Notes: generated from the letters alone by a model not told the origin. A stretch of 64,000 nt of DNA from Crocinitomicaceae bacterium (GCA_002707155.1 PAME01000002.1:62001-126000), one strand, 5' to 3'. Shown: positions 1 to 9,465, counted from the stretch's first letter. Translations and numbers: made by a program.

Positions 1-657
1 TTGAGTGGATTCATAAAAAACAATCCAATCTCCTGACTTTTCACCATTCTTGTAGTTTCCGGATTCCTTTTTGACTCCTGAATCATAGTAGGACACAAAT
101 TCGCCATTCAAAATACCATTGGAATAGTTTAAAACAGATACTATTTTGTCACCTATATATTTATTTACATAACCACTACCCGATGCTAAAGTTGGAGATC
201 CATCTCGTGCATTTGCAACCAATACTTTAACATCTCGTTTATCCCAAAACTCCTGCTTATATAAGTTACCATTGGGAAAATAATAACTCCACAAACTATC
301 TTTAAAACCATAATCAAACTGACCCTTAGACTTTATTTGGCCATTTTTAAACCATGAAGTGTAGCTACTATCTTGAATATTGAATCGGAAAAAACCTTCA
401 TTTTGCGGCTCACCGTTATTGTACCAAATTTTTACCGACCCATTCAACTTACCTTCTGTATAGTTTGCCTCTTCCCTAATCTTTCCGTCTTGGTACCAGA
501 ATTTCCAAAGCCCCTCTTCTAGCCCATAGTAGTAAGTTCCTTCACTGCGTTTAATTGTACTATCCTTGTCGTGAAAATCGGTGAATTTAAAAACGGATTG
601 TGCATTCGAGGTTTGCGCTAAAAAAACCGAGAAAAATAGAAGTATCAATTTATTCAT
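1..657 (-). CDS. MORN/YwqK-like repeat protein, secreted, C-terminus outside window
   Basis: Partial gene: 219 codons are visible, starting from an ATG at 657 and running off the left edge in frame. The first ~20 residues form a signal peptide (hydrophobic core, then a small-residue cleavage site ending in NAQ). The rest consists of repeats of about 22-24 residues with the pattern G-x-W-x-x-Y/W-x-x-x-G and N-G-x-x, as in MORN-like repeat proteins often named YwqK-family antitoxins in Bacteroidota. The antitoxin label is a database habit and nothing here shows a toxin partner. It is divergent from the DUF547 gene across about 280 bp of non-coding DNA. Confidence 0.75.
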   Translation of the reverse strand, partial: MNKLILLFFSVFLAQTSNAQSVFKFTDFHDKDSTIKRSEGTYYYGLEEGLWKFWYQDGKIREEANYTEGKLNGSVKIWYNNGEPQNEGFFRFNIQDSSYTSWFKNGQIKSKGQFDYGFKDSLWSYYFPNGNLYKQEFWDKRDVKVLVANARDGSPTLASGSGYVNKYIGDKIVSVLNYSNGILNGEFVSYYDSGVKKESGNYKNGEKSGDWIVFYESTQ

Positions 658-913
658 AGTTACAAATTTAGACGGAAGCCTTAGGCTAAACTAACCCCTC
701 AAAAGAAAAAGTAAACAATAGTTTTCGGAAAACTAGCACAGTACTCATCTGCAGAATTTATGGAAGATTCGATTCTTTATCATTAGCATTTTGCAGTGAA
801 AAGCAAGCATAATTGCAAACCGCACTGTTGAAATAGAAATTCTTTCCCATTTCCTTTCACCTGCTTTTAGCCCGTTTGTAAGATAAGTTACAAGAATGCA
901 AACAAAACAACTT

Positions 914-921
914 TAGGTTTG
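914..921 (+). promoter_or_regulatory. candidate -7 box (TAGGTTTG) for the DUF547-arsS operon
   Basis: Matches the Bacteroidota -7 consensus TAnnTTTG and lies 16 bp before the ATG at 938, a usual distance. No clear -33 TTG lies at the expected 17-23 bp spacing, so this is only a candidate. Confidence 0.35.
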
Positions 922-937
922 TAAAAACTATTTTGCA

Positions 938-1663
938 ATGAAACTATTAGCATTTTTACTTTTTGGGGCATTCACCTTAAACCTATCGGGACAGGTTTCT
1001 CATAAGCAATGGGACCAATTAGTAAAGAAGCATGTCAGTGAAATCGGAAATGTTAATTACAAAGGAATTATTCAGGATAAAGAACACTTAACTTCTTATC
1101 TTACTCTATTATCAAATAACCCGCCCAAATCTTCTTGGACAAAAGACGAAACTTTAGCGTATTGGATTAATGCATATAATGCCTTTACTGTGCAGCTTAT
1201 TATTAAACATTACCCCGTGGAAAGCATAAAAGACTTAGGAGGCTCCATCTATAAAGTAAATACTTCTTGGGATATAAAGTTTATCAAAATTGGCTACGAA
1301 GAATTGGACTTAAATAATATTGAACATCAAAAAATTAGAGGTCAATTTAAGGAGCCACGAATTCATTTTGCAGTAAACTGTGCCTCTGTATCTTGTCCAA
1401 GGTTGCGCTTTGAGGCGTACACTGCAGAAAAACTGGACGCTCAACTTACGGATCAAACTAAATACTTTTTAAGTTTCAAAATTAAAAATGACTTAAGTGA
1501 TCCAAGCCAGCCTAAACTGAGCAAATTATTTAGCTGGTACAGTGGGGACTTTAAACTGGAAGGGCAAACTGTTATTGACTTTATTAACAAATATGCTTCA
1601 GTAAAAATCCCTGAGAACGCTAATGTAGATTACCTTGATTATAATTGGAATTTAAACGAATAA
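938..1663 (+). CDS. DUF547 domain-containing secreted protein
   Basis: A 241-residue protein with a short signal peptide (residues 1-18, ending near LSG). The DUF547 core is recognisable: WINAYNAFTVQLI at about residues 76-88, and FAVNCASVSCPRLR at about 144-157 with two cysteines. The biochemical role of DUF547 is unknown; the fold is thought to be peptidase-like. Only 4 bp separate it from the next gene, and in many bacteria DUF547 genes travel with the arsenosugar genes found just downstream, so a shared operon and a linked role are likely. Start chosen at the first ATG that gives a complete signal peptide. Confidence 0.85.
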   Translation: MKLLAFLLFGAFTLNLSGQVSHKQWDQLVKKHVSEIGNVNYKGIIQDKEHLTSYLTLLSNNPPKSSWTKDETLAYWINAYNAFTVQLIIKHYPVESIKDLGGSIYKVNTSWDIKFIKIGYEELDLNNIEHQKIRGQFKEPRIHFAVNCASVSCPRLRFEAYTAEKLDAQLTDQTKYFLSFKIKNDLSDPSQPKLSKLFSWYSGDFKLEGQTVIDFINKYASVKIPENANVDYLDYNWNLNE

Positions 1664-1667
1664 CGCA

Positions 1668-2006
1668 ATGAGTCAAAAAAGTTACTACGATCCCGAAGAT
1701 TTAAAAAACTTTGGAAAAATCACAGAGTGGAATAAAAATTTAGGTGATAAGTTTTTCGATTGGTACGGTGATGTATTTCAACCGGGAGCGCTCACCGCTC
1801 GAGAAAAATCTTTAATTGCATTAGCAGTGTCACACGCGGTTCAGTGCCCTTATTGTATTGATGCCTATACTGTTGATACTCTAGAAAAGGGATGTAATGA
1901 AGAAGAAATGATGGAAGCCGTGCATGTGGCTGGTGCAATTCGTGGCGGCGCGACAATGGTACATGGAACGCAAATGATGAAAAAAGCCAAAAAACTGAGT
2001 ATGTAA
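1668..2006 (+). CDS. arsenosugar biosynthesis-associated peroxidase-like protein (CMD family)
   Basis: A 112-residue protein of the carboxymuconolactone decarboxylase/AhpD-like fold. The redox CPYC motif is at about residues 60-63, followed by a helix ending in AGAIRGG, as in the subgroup named for its linkage to arsS. In AhpD relatives the CxxC pair gives thiol peroxidase or disulfide reductase activity; here the substrate is unknown. It sits 4 bp after the DUF547 gene and 27 bp before arsS, consistent with one transcript. It has no signal peptide, so it should be cytoplasmic, unlike its DUF547 neighbour. Confidence 0.85.
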   Translation: MSQKSYYDPEDLKNFGKITEWNKNLGDKFFDWYGDVFQPGALTAREKSLIALAVSHAVQCPYCIDAYTVDTLEKGCNEEEMMEAVHVAGAIRGGATMVHGTQMMKKAKKLSM

Positions 2007-2033
2007 ACTCAGATAAGTAAAAAAAGTGCACTT

Positions 2034-3089
2034 ATGATTAAATCGTTAAAAGATAGAAAGCATGATTTTTCAGCTACTGAAAAACAATTAAAGGTGCTTA
2101 ATAGTGGTGCTTTTGAAACAGGTTCATTAGCATCTTTTGAAGCGCATCTAAAAGAAGTAAATCAATGGCCATTAAAGCCAAACGATTTGGAAGTATTTCA
2201 GGTGAATGTTGGCTATATGTGTAACCAGGTTTGTAAGCATTGCCACGTTGATGCAGGCCCTGATCGCAAAGAAATCATGACTAGGGAAACCATGCAAGAA
2301 TGCATTAATGTAATAGCTAGGAATGATATACATACACTTGACCTAACGGGAGGTGCTCCCGAAATGAATCCGAATTTCAGATGGTTCGTCGAAAATGCAG
2401 TTGCAGCAGGAATTAAAGAAGTGATTGTACGGTCGAATCTTACCATTATTTTAGCGAATCCAGCGTACCATGATCTTCCTGAGTTTTTTGCCAAGCATAG
2501 AGTAAGAGTTGTATCTTCATTGCCTTATTATCAAAGAGGAAAAACAGACCGCCAAAGAGGAGTTGGGGTTTTCGACAAGTCTATTAAAGCTTTGCAAATG
2601 CTTAACCAGGTAGGTTATGCTAATCCTGAGACAGGCTTAATCCTTGATTTAGTTTATAACCCAAGCGGCGCTTTTTTACCTGGGGATCAAAATGGGCTTC
2701 AAATGGAATTTAAAGCTGCACTAAAAGAAGATTTTGATATCGAATTCGATAATTTATTTGCAATTACCAATTTGCCTATATCTAGATTTCTGGACTACCT
2801 TATAGCTTCTGAGAACTATGAAGATTATATGGAAAAGCTAGTTGGAGCGTTTAACTCTGTTGCAGTGGAAGGTATAATGTGTAAAAACACAATTTCTATT
2901 GACTGGAAAGGCTATATGTACGATTGCGATTTTAACCAAATGTTAGAAATGAAAACGGCTGGAAAAGGCAGTCAACATATTTCAGAATTTAATCTTAAGG
3001 CCTTAAAAGAAAGGAATATTCAGGTAAACAACCATTGCTTTGGCTGCACCGCAGGAGCAGGAAGTAGTTGCCAAGGAACCTTAGCCTAA
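2034..3089 (+). CDS. arsS: arsenosugar biosynthesis radical SAM protein ArsS
   Basis: A 351-residue radical SAM enzyme. The 4Fe-4S motif CxxxCxxC is Cys63, Cys67 and Cys70, followed by the TGGAPEMNP loop at about residues 105-113. The C-terminal third matches the ArsS-specific extension with further cysteines: MCKNTISIDW, YDCDF, and a Gly/Ser/Cys-rich end containing HCFGC and SSCQG at about 335-349. ArsS acts after ArsM methylates arsenite, adding the adenosyl group that leads to arsenosugars. No arsM gene is in this window, so the methyltransferase must lie elsewhere or the pathway is partial. Third gene of the DUF547 operon. Confidence 0.9.
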   Translation: MIKSLKDRKHDFSATEKQLKVLNSGAFETGSLASFEAHLKEVNQWPLKPNDLEVFQVNVGYMCNQVCKHCHVDAGPDRKEIMTRETMQECINVIARNDIHTLDLTGGAPEMNPNFRWFVENAVAAGIKEVIVRSNLTIILANPAYHDLPEFFAKHRVRVVSSLPYYQRGKTDRQRGVGVFDKSIKALQMLNQVGYANPETGLILDLVYNPSGAFLPGDQNGLQMEFKAALKEDFDIEFDNLFAITNLPISRFLDYLIASENYEDYMEKLVGAFNSVAVEGIMCKNTISIDWKGYMYDCDFNQMLEMKTAGKGSQHISEFNLKALKERNIQVNNHCFGCTAGAGSSCQGTLA

Positions 3090-3110
3090 TTCTAATCACT
3101 TAGCAAAAAG

Positions 3111-3944
3111 CTATTCGCCAATAACAATTTTGTAAACGAGTCCACTTTGAAAGTTTACTCCTGTGATGAGATCTGCACTAAATCCCTCACAGTTGCCAGT
3201 TCCTCTTTCTTTTGAATTTTTTGAAATTCTGATTTTCCAATCACCATTATCACTTAAATTACGGATTCTAGCTGTAGAATTCCCTTTAACACTAACATCA
3301 TAACCTGCTATAGTAAATGCATAAACTCTGTATTCATAACTATACTTATTTACAATGTAAATCTCATTATTATCACTTCCTCCTTTATAACTATCATACG
3401 TTCCAGTATATTTAATCTTTGGGACATGCTTTAACAACTTATTTTTACATTGACCAAGAGCAACTGTAAATTCCCCTTCCCAACCTTCGTCAAAGTACGT
3501 TGATGAAGAGGCTGTATATTTATATGTTCCCGGAGCTGCTTTAAAAATCTGCTTAAAGCCCGAACAACCTGGTGACTCTCCATGATATTCTCTTATCTCC
3601 AAACTTTCTTTAAATTCAGCAGCACCACCAAGGGCACTACTGGCAACTTCCTTAGTTATATCAACCTTAATAGAGCTAGTTCCGCCCATGAATGGTCCAT
3701 CCGTCCAAAAAATGACACTCCCAGTCGTATCCAACTGACATGTACCATCATCTTTGGTCGCATCCTCATTGTAGTTCAAGGCATTTTCATCAGTACAACC
3801 GTTTATGTATACGCATTCTCCATTATCTTCAGTAGCATTAGCCTTATAGTTCTCAGCCGTTTCATCCATACACCCAAGAGTGTTACAACTCGTTACCGTG
3901 AATGACAGTAGTATTTCTGAAAAAAAAAGCTTTAAAAATGACAT
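3111..3944 (-). CDS. predicted lipoprotein with two C-x-D-x-x-A-x-N-Y cysteine repeats
   Basis: A 277-residue protein with a signal sequence ending in the lipobox-like TVTSC (Cys20), so probably an outer-membrane lipoprotein. Right after it come two copies of a ~25-residue cysteine repeat, GCMDETAENY (Cys25 to Cys44) and GCTDENALNY (Cys50 to Cys69), each closing with a D/N-G-x-C. This repeat is common in secreted Bacteroidota proteins; the cysteine pairs probably form disulfides and the Asp/Asn pattern suggests metal binding, which is inference. The remaining ~200 residues look beta-rich, and I do not recognise them. The protein at 60677 carries one copy of the same repeat. Confidence 0.7.
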   Translation of the reverse strand: MSFLKLFFSEILLSFTVTSCNTLGCMDETAENYKANATEDNGECVYINGCTDENALNYNEDATKDDGTCQLDTTGSVIFWTDGPFMGGTSSIKVDITKEVASSALGGAAEFKESLEIREYHGESPGCSGFKQIFKAAPGTYKYTASSSTYFDEGWEGEFTVALGQCKNKLLKHVPKIKYTGTYDSYKGGSDNNEIYIVNKYSYEYRVYAFTIAGYDVSVKGNSTARIRNLSDNGDWKIRISKNSKERGTGNCEGFSADLITGVNFQSGLVYKIVIGE

Positions 3945-3963
3945 AAGTTTTTCTATTAAAATT

Positions 3964-3982
3964 AAAATCTGTTACAGATTTT
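3964..3982 (-). terminator. weak hairpin terminator after tRNA-Arg
   Basis: AAAATCTG and CAGATTTT form a perfect 8-bp stem with a 3-nt loop, followed on the minus strand by a T-rich stretch. It lies about 30 bp downstream of the tRNA and upstream of the next minus-strand ORF. The stem is A/T-rich, so it would be weak. Confidence 0.4.
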
Positions 3983-4012
3983 AAAAATAAATAGCTGATA
4001 ATCAACATAAAA

Positions 4013-4084
4013 TAGCCCCGACAAGAATCGAACTTGTATCTAAAGTTTAGGAAACTTCTATTCTATCCATTGAACTACGGGGCC
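4013..4084 (-). tRNA. tRNA-Arg (anticodon CCT)
   Basis: Read on the minus strand, the 72-nt segment folds as a complete cloverleaf. The 7-bp acceptor stem is GGCCCCG/CGGGGCT with discriminator A; the D arm is GTTC/GAAT; the anticodon stem is GAAGT/ACTTT with the 7-nt loop TTCCTAA; the variable loop has 5 nt; the T arm is ACAAG/CTTGT with loop TTCGATT. Loop positions 34-36 are CCT, which reads AGG arginine codons. CCA is not encoded. It stands alone between the cysteine-motif lipoprotein gene and metG. Confidence 0.93.
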
Positions 4085-4123
4085 TTTTAAATACTATCTA
4101 CTGTGTAGGGTCTTGAATTTAAA

Positions 4124-6145
4124 TTACCTAATCTCTGAACCACTCTCCACCTCTTTTTCTGGAGAGATAAAACTCAGCATACCTTCTGTATTTTCAGCCA
4201 TTAAAATCATTCCTTGAGATTCAACTCCACGAATTTTTCGAGGCGCTAAATTTAACAATATGCTTACCTTTTTTCCAATTACTTCTTCAGCCGAATAATG
4301 TTCAGCAATTCCACTAACAACCGTACGTTCATCCAATCCAGTATCTACCAGTAATTTAAGCAGTTTGTCTGCTTTAGGAACTTTTTCAGCTTCTAATATA
4401 GTTCCAACTCTTATGTCCAATTTAGTGAAATCTTCAAAATTTATTGATGGTAATTGAGGCGCCTTTTCGGGCTCCAGAGCATTTGCTTTTTTATTATCTG
4501 CTAACTTTTTAATTTGCACCTCAATATCTTTATCCTCTACTTTTTGGAATAGTAACTCAGCATTATTCAATTTCTTTCTATCATTTAAAAGTAGGTTCAA
4601 TCGACCTGATGTTTGCGGCAGAAAAGGCTTTAATGTTTCTTCAAGCAACGAAACAATTTCTATTGCTAAAGCCATAATAACTTTTACTTGCTCTGGATCA
4701 GTTTTATACAACTTCCAAGGTTCAACATCTGCAAGGTATTTATTACCAATCCGTGCAATACCCATTGCGGTATTTTGTGCTTCGCGAAACTTAAATTGTT
4801 TGATTAAATCTCCCGATTTTTGAGCTAAACTTTTAGCTTTTCCCAAAACATCAATCTCCTCGCTAGCAAATTGGACTTGTGGTATTTCTCCCTGATAATA
4901 TTTATGTGTTAATACTGCCACACGGTTAACGAAATTCCCGAGAATAGCTACCAGCTCGTTATTAACTCTTGCTTGATAGTCCTTCCAGGTAAACTCACTG
5001 TCTTTTGATTCAGGAGCTATTGAGGTTAAAACATAGCGCAATTCATCTTGTCTATTTGGGAAATCTTCTAAATATTCATGCAGCCAAACTGCCCAGTTTC
5101 TGCTCGTTGAAAGTTTATCTCCCTCTAGATTTAAAAACTCATTTGCGGGTACATTCGTTGGTAATACAAAATCTCCGTGGGCCTTCAGTATTATTGGAAA
5201 TATAATAGCGTGAAACACAATATTGTCTTTACCAATAAAATGAATCAGTTCTACATCTTCTCCTTTCCAATAATCTTCCCAGTTTTTACCGTTTTCTTCG
5301 GCCCATTCTTTTGTGGCAGAAATGTAGCCGATAGGAGCATCAAGCCAAACATAAAGCACTTTACCATCAGCGCCTTCAATTGGCACTTTTACTCCCCAAT
5401 CCAAATCTCGCGTCATAGCTCTAGCTTGTAAACCACCATCAATCCATGACTTGCACTGACCAATAACCTGATTTCTCCAAAGTTTTGGGTCGTGCTGAAT
5501 TTTGTTATCCAAAACACCGTTTTCAATCCACTCGGTAAGCCACTTTTCTTCTTTTTGCATGGGCAAGTACCAATGCGAAGTTTCTTTCAAAATTGGAGTG
5601 TTTCCACTTATGGTTGATTTAGGATTTATTAAATCCGAAGGACTTAATGTACTACCACACTTTTCGCATTGATCGCCATATGCTCTATCTGAATGACAAT
5701 TCGGACACTCACCCATTATGTATCTATCGGCTAAAAATTGCTGATTTTCTTCATCAAAATATTGTTCAGTAGTTTGTTTTTCAAATACACCCTTATTGTT
5801 TAATACCGTAAAAAAGTCTTGAGCCGTTTTGTGATGAATCTCGTTGCTTGTCCTGCTGTAGTTATCGAATTCAATTCCAAAATCAGAGAAGGCTTGTTTA
5901 TTTAATTCATGGTATTTATCAACGATAGCTTTTGGAGTTGTCCCTTCTTTTTTAGCGCGAAGAGTTATTGCAGCGCCGTGTTCGTCAGAACCGCAGATAA
6001 AGGCAACATCAGCTCCAATAGATTTAAGGTAACGCACATAAATATCAGCAGGCAAATAAGCACCTGCAATATGACCAATGTGTAATGGTCCATTTGCATA
6101 TGGCAATGCTGCAGTAACAAGATGTTTTTTGGTATGTTCGCTCAT
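4124..6145 (-). CDS. metG: methionine-tRNA ligase
   Basis: A 673-residue class I aminoacyl-tRNA synthetase that charges tRNA-Met. The HIGH signature is at residues 22-25, zinc-binding cysteines at 147, 150, 160 and 163, and the KMSKS loop appears as DKLSTS near residue 340. The last ~100 residues (from [18 protein letters not shown]) form the EMAP-II/Arc1p-like tRNA-binding domain that dimerises bacterial MetRS. This is full length for the family. It faces the LD-carboxypeptidase gene head-to-head, with about 57 bp between the two starts. Confidence 0.97.
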   Translation of the reverse strand: MSEHTKKHLVTAALPYANGPLHIGHIAGAYLPADIYVRYLKSIGADVAFICGSDEHGAAITLRAKKEGTTPKAIVDKYHELNKQAFSDFGIEFDNYSRTSNEIHHKTAQDFFTVLNNKGVFEKQTTEQYFDEENQQFLADRYIMGECPNCHSDRAYGDQCEKCGSTLSPSDLINPKSTISGNTPILKETSHWYLPMQKEEKWLTEWIENGVLDNKIQHDPKLWRNQVIGQCKSWIDGGLQARAMTRDLDWGVKVPIEGADGKVLYVWLDAPIGYISATKEWAEENGKNWEDYWKGEDVELIHFIGKDNIVFHAIIFPIILKAHGDFVLPTNVPANEFLNLEGDKLSTSRNWAVWLHEYLEDFPNRQDELRYVLTSIAPESKDSEFTWKDYQARVNNELVAILGNFVNRVAVLTHKYYQGEIPQVQFASEEIDVLGKAKSLAQKSGDLIKQFKFREAQNTAMGIARIGNKYLADVEPWKLYKTDPEQVKVIMALAIEIVSLLEETLKPFLPQTSGRLNLLLNDRKKLNNAELLFQKVEDKDIEVQIKKLADNKKANALEPEKAPQLPSINFEDFTKLDIRVGTILEAEKVPKADKLLKLLVDTGLDERTVVSGIAEHYSAEEVIGKKVSILLNLAPRKIRGVESQGMILMAENTEGMLSFISPEKEVESGSEIR

Positions 6146-6183
6146 AGCTATTTGCTACTTTTATCGTGATTCAAAAAAAGAAA

Positions 6184-6191
6184 CAAAAATA
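6184..6191 (-). promoter_or_regulatory. candidate -7 box (TATTTTTG) for metG
   Basis: On the minus strand TATTTTTG fits TAnnTTTG and lies 38 bp before the metG ATG, inside the short divergent gap. No convincing -33 element is seen; if real, its -33 region would lie inside the opposing coding region. Confidence 0.3.
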
Positions 6192-6202
6192 TACTGAATC
6201 CT

Positions 6203-7108
6203 ATGATTAGACCTCCATATTTACAAAAAGGAGACACCGTTGCCATTGTAAGCCCAGCAAAGAAAATCGCCCCTGAAGAAATTGAAATTGCGATTGATTT
6301 CCTGGAACAACACGGCTTAACAGTGCTACTCGGTCCAAATGTGTTTAATTCTTGGAACCGCTTCTCAGGTTCTGACTCCGAAAGAACAAATGATTTTCAG
6401 TGGGCTCTAGACTCAAATCATGTTAAAGCTATCTTTTGTGCTCGCGGTGGCTACGGTTCTGTTAGAATAATAGACCAAATCAACTTTGAATCTTTAAATA
6501 AACAACCAAAGTGGATCGTCGGCTATAGTGATATTACGGTATTTCATAGTCATATCAACTCAAACTATTCTGTAATGACCATTCATGGGCCAATGCCTCT
6601 CAATATCATCAATAGACCTGAGGAGTTAAGTTCTGCAAACCAATTAATTACCATTCTTTTTGGAGAACGGCAACAAATAGATTTTGATTCTCATGCGCTT
6701 AATCAATTGGGTAAAGCTTCAGGAAAATTAGTGGGAGGTAACTTATCCGTTTTATCTGATTTAATTGGCACCAACAGTGATGTTGTAACTGAGGGAAGTA
6801 TTCTCTTTATTGAAGATTTGTGCGAAGAAAACTACAAACTAGATAGGATGCTGTTTCACCTTCAAAAAAGTCAAAAATTCGCTAACCTAAAAGGAATGTT
6901 GATTGGCGGGTTTACAGACATGACTGACCTTTCTAATTAGTTTTCAATTGCTAGCTATGATTTAATCGCACAGCATTTAATGGATTTAAACATTCCAGTA
7001 GCTTTTGGTTTTCCAGCTGGACACACAAGCATAAACACTCCTCTCATTTTAGGTGCAAATTATACCCTAAATGTCGCTGATTCTATTTGTACATTGGAAC
7101 TTTCTTAA
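6203..7108 (+). pseudogene. LD-carboxypeptidase (LdcA/MccF family) split by an in-frame TAG
   Basis: Family S66 peptidases cut the L,D bond of muropeptide tetrapeptides during murein recycling, using a Ser-Glu-His triad. Here the nucleophile lies in GYSD (Ser109) and the Glu in FIEDL (Glu204). The reading frame is then stopped by TAG at 6938-6940, after codon 245. Past this stop the same frame stays open to TAA at 7106-7108 and encodes the expected C-terminus, including GFPAGH with the catalytic His at codon 274. Without that His the 245-residue product should be inactive. With the stop ignored the protein is ~300 residues, normal for the family. TAG is an ordinary stop elsewhere in the window, so this is a nonsense mutation or a sequencing error. 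Confidence 0.85.
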
Positions 7109-7113
7109 ACAAA

Positions 7114-7145
7114 AAAGCCGCATTCAATTACTTGAACACGGCTTT
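7114..7145. terminator. bidirectional hairpin between convergent genes
   Basis: AAAGCCG (7114-7120) pairs with CGGCTTT (7139-7145). Inside, TTCAA pairs with TTGAA across a small CA/CA internal loop. The A-run before and the T-run after make it usable on both strands. It sits between the end of the LD-carboxypeptidase frame (7108) and the end of the convergent FecR-like gene (7165). Confidence 0.75.
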
Positions 7146-7164
7146 CAATTCTATAAAGTGTAAA

Positions 7165-8070
7165 CTAGTTTTTTGATTCAATTACGCCTGCTTGTTCAAG
7201 AAATGCATCATATTCTATACGTATCATTTCAGATTCTGGAGCTAAAGCTAAAGCTTTTTCAAAATGAGCAACTGCATCAACATATAACCCATTTACCTTG
7301 CAAAACTTTGCCATTAAAGCATGGTACAAAGGAGACGCTTCGTCTTTACTCTTATCAATTTCGTTCAAGTCTTGCTCAAATTGAGCTCTTTCTGCTTTCG
7401 AAGGAACTCTTAAAATTAATTCACCCGACTTCATATTAGGGTTTGCATTACTAACTACAACCAATTTGTAAATCGCATCTTCTTCAAATTCTACTTTTGA
7501 CAAATCCAAAGTGGCAGCGTTACCAGAAACAATCTGTTCAATTACAGGCTCATCAAATAAGTTCAAAACTTGTACTTTACATTCACCTAAATCAGCCTCA
7601 GCAGACCATTGAATAGTTGTAGCCTTTTGCATAAAGTAAGTGCTTTCTGGAGAAAACAGACTTATTCCATTATTCTCTAAAGACCTTTCAACCGAACCCG
7701 TAATTGACATGTTACTAGTATTTCCGCCATTGTCAGCTGTCATTTCATTAAAAACATAGGACAAATAACGTTGAGCCAATCCAGAATTATCAGCTTTAAA
7801 CTTACCAGCTACATCATTCATGGTATAGATACCTGGAGTATTCAAATTGACACTACTACCACTTGCACTACTTAACTCAACTGCACCACCTTCGCCTAAC
7901 ATAATTTTAGCGTTAGCTGGTAGCTTCATACCTGGGCCTAATGGTTCATATTCTGCACCTTTCTGAACAACATTTTCACCTTTGGCAGATAAAACGGTAA
8001 AAGTTCCCTGAGCAATACTAGTTGCAACAACAAAAAGGGAACAAACAAGGGATAACAATTTTATTTTCAT
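7165..8070 (-). CDS. secreted FecR-like/TPR protein, function unknown
   Basis: A 301-residue protein with a clear signal peptide (residues 1-20, ending SIAQ). The N-terminal half resembles FecR-like beta-rich modules: LSAKGENVVQKG, then LGPGMKLPANAKIMLGEG followed by VELSSASG. The C-terminal ~60 residues contain one tetratricopeptide-like unit (YVDAVAHFEKALALAPES). It is divergent from the CHASE2 protein gene with about 117 bp between starts, so the two may be co-regulated. FecR-like modules, CHASE2 sensors and CHAT proteases recur together in other phyla, and a CHAT protein is encoded 21 kb away. No precise function can be given. Confidence 0.65.
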   Translation of the reverse strand: MKIKLLSLVCSLFVVATSIAQGTFTVLSAKGENVVQKGAEYEPLGPGMKLPANAKIMLGEGGAVELSSASGSSVNLNTPGIYTMNDVAGKFKADNSGLAQRYLSYVFNEMTADNGGNTSNMSITGSVERSLENNGISLFSPESTYFMQKATTIQWSAEADLGECKVQVLNLFDEPVIEQIVSGNAATLDLSKVEFEEDAIYKLVVVSNANPNMKSGELILRVPSKAERAQFEQDLNEIDKSKDEASPLYHALMAKFCKVNGLYVDAVAHFEKALALAPESEMIRIEYDAFLEQAGVIESKN

Positions 8071-8187
8071 GATTTTAGATTTATTATTACAATTATACTA
8101 TTACACGTTGTACGCACAAAATAAACATTATGTTACCAAAAAATAAGGTTATTTAAGTACTTTAGTTTTTCTCAAAATCTCCATGAA

Positions 8188-9465
8188 ATGAAATACTTAT
8201 TTGGACTGAACACGCTGTTATGTACTGGATACATTGGCTTATTCGTATTTGTATTTACTCATCTTCCTATCGAAACCGATCTTTTTGACCCTATTGCAAA
8301 GGCATTTGAGGACTTCGAAATGAGTGACGTAGTATTCTCTCAGCCACCCGTAGACGAAAACTTATCCTCTGATGAAGTCGATTATTTGCGCGACCCATCT
8401 CAAATTGCAAGAGACACTAATGTGGTGTTAGTTAATATTCAATTTAAAAATAGAGCAGAAATTGCTCAAATGTTAGACATAATCAATAAATATGAGCCTA
8501 AGGTAGTGGGAATTGATGCGTTTTTTCGGAAAGAGAAAGGCCCCGCTCAAGACTTTCCTCTAGCAATGGCATTGTCACAAACAAAAAATTTGGTTTTAGT
8601 AAACGAACTGGTAACGACCGATGAGACTAAGGATGTTTTTGATTCTCTTCAATTCTCAAATCCAATGTTTAACGAAACGGCAAACAATGGTTTTGCAAAT
8701 GTTTTGAGCAGTGCAAAAGGTCAAGGCTTCAGAACTGTAAAGGAGTTTTATCCATTTCAATATTTAGGTAATACTGACTCATTATACCCAAATTTCTCAA
8801 CAAAAATTGTTGAATTGGCAAAGCCAGAAGCTTTTGAATTTCTCAAAGCGCGAGGCCACTTTACCGAAACTATAAATTGGACAGGGAATTACAGGAAATT
8901 TACCGCTTTTGATGCGCATCAAATTCTAGGCGAAATAGGAGATCTTTCTGTAATGAAAGACAAAATAGTTTTAATGGGCTACATTGGTCAACAGCTTGGA
9001 GACCGAGATCTAGTGGATATTTTCTACACTCCTCAAAACCCTCGTGTTGCAGGAAGAACATACCCCGACACTTATGGAGTCGTTGTGCATGCAAACATAA
9101 TTTCCATGATCATGGACAAAAAATATATTCACCAAACTCCAGAATGGATGACAATGCTTTTACTTGTGGTTATTACTTACCTCAACGTTGCATTATTCTT
9201 GTTCATTGCCGATAAAAGAAAAATGTATTTTGATCTAATTACGAAAACGATACAATTAGTGGAAATTGCCCTGTTTATGGGGGTCATCGTAATGCTTATG
9301 CTTAAGTTTCAAATAAAAATCCACTTAACATTTGTACTAGTGGCTGTAGCCCTTAGTGGCGATTTAACTGAACTCTATGCAGGCTCATTGCGTCCAATCA
9401 CTGAAAAATACTTGCTAAAGTTTGGAATAATTAAAGTCAAAAGCGAAAACTATTCTGACGATTAA
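8188..9465 (+). CDS. CHASE2 domain membrane sensor protein
   Basis: A 425-residue protein: a membrane segment at residues ~4-25, then an extracytoplasmic CHASE2 domain from ~75 to 300 (VVLVNIQFKNRAEI, then YEPKVVGIDAFFRKEKGP, and IVLMGYIGQ near 265), then about three closely spaced membrane helices between ~310 and 400. CHASE2 is an extracellular sensory module usually joined to kinases or cyclases. Here no output domain follows; the protein ends ~25 residues after the last helix. It must therefore signal through a partner or act as a membrane scaffold. It is divergent from the FecR-like gene. Confidence 0.8.
   Translation: MKYLFGLNTLLCTGYIGLFVFVFTHLPIETDLFDPIAKAFEDFEMSDVVFSQPPVDENLSSDEVDYLRDPSQIARDTNVVLVNIQFKNRAEIAQMLDIINKYEPKVVGIDAFFRKEKGPAQDFPLAMALSQTKNLVLVNELVTTDETKDVFDSLQFSNPMFNETANNGFANVLSSAKGQGFRTVKEFYPFQYLGNTDSLYPNFSTKIVELAKPEAFEFLKARGHFTETINWTGNYRKFTAFDAHQILGEIGDLSVMKDKIVLMGYIGQQLGDRDLVDIFYTPQNPRVAGRTYPDTYGVVVHANIISMIMDKKYIHQTPEWMTMLLLVVITYLNVALFLFIADKRKMYFDLITKTIQLVEIALFMGVIVMLMLKFQIKIHLTFVLVAVALSGDLTELYAGSLRPITEKYLLKFGIIKVKSENYSDD

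Noticed and set aside
1-657. Toxin-antitoxin system based on the YwqK-like protein
   Set aside because: The protein has a signal peptide and MORN-like repeats, and no toxin-like gene is adjacent. The antitoxin name is only a family label.
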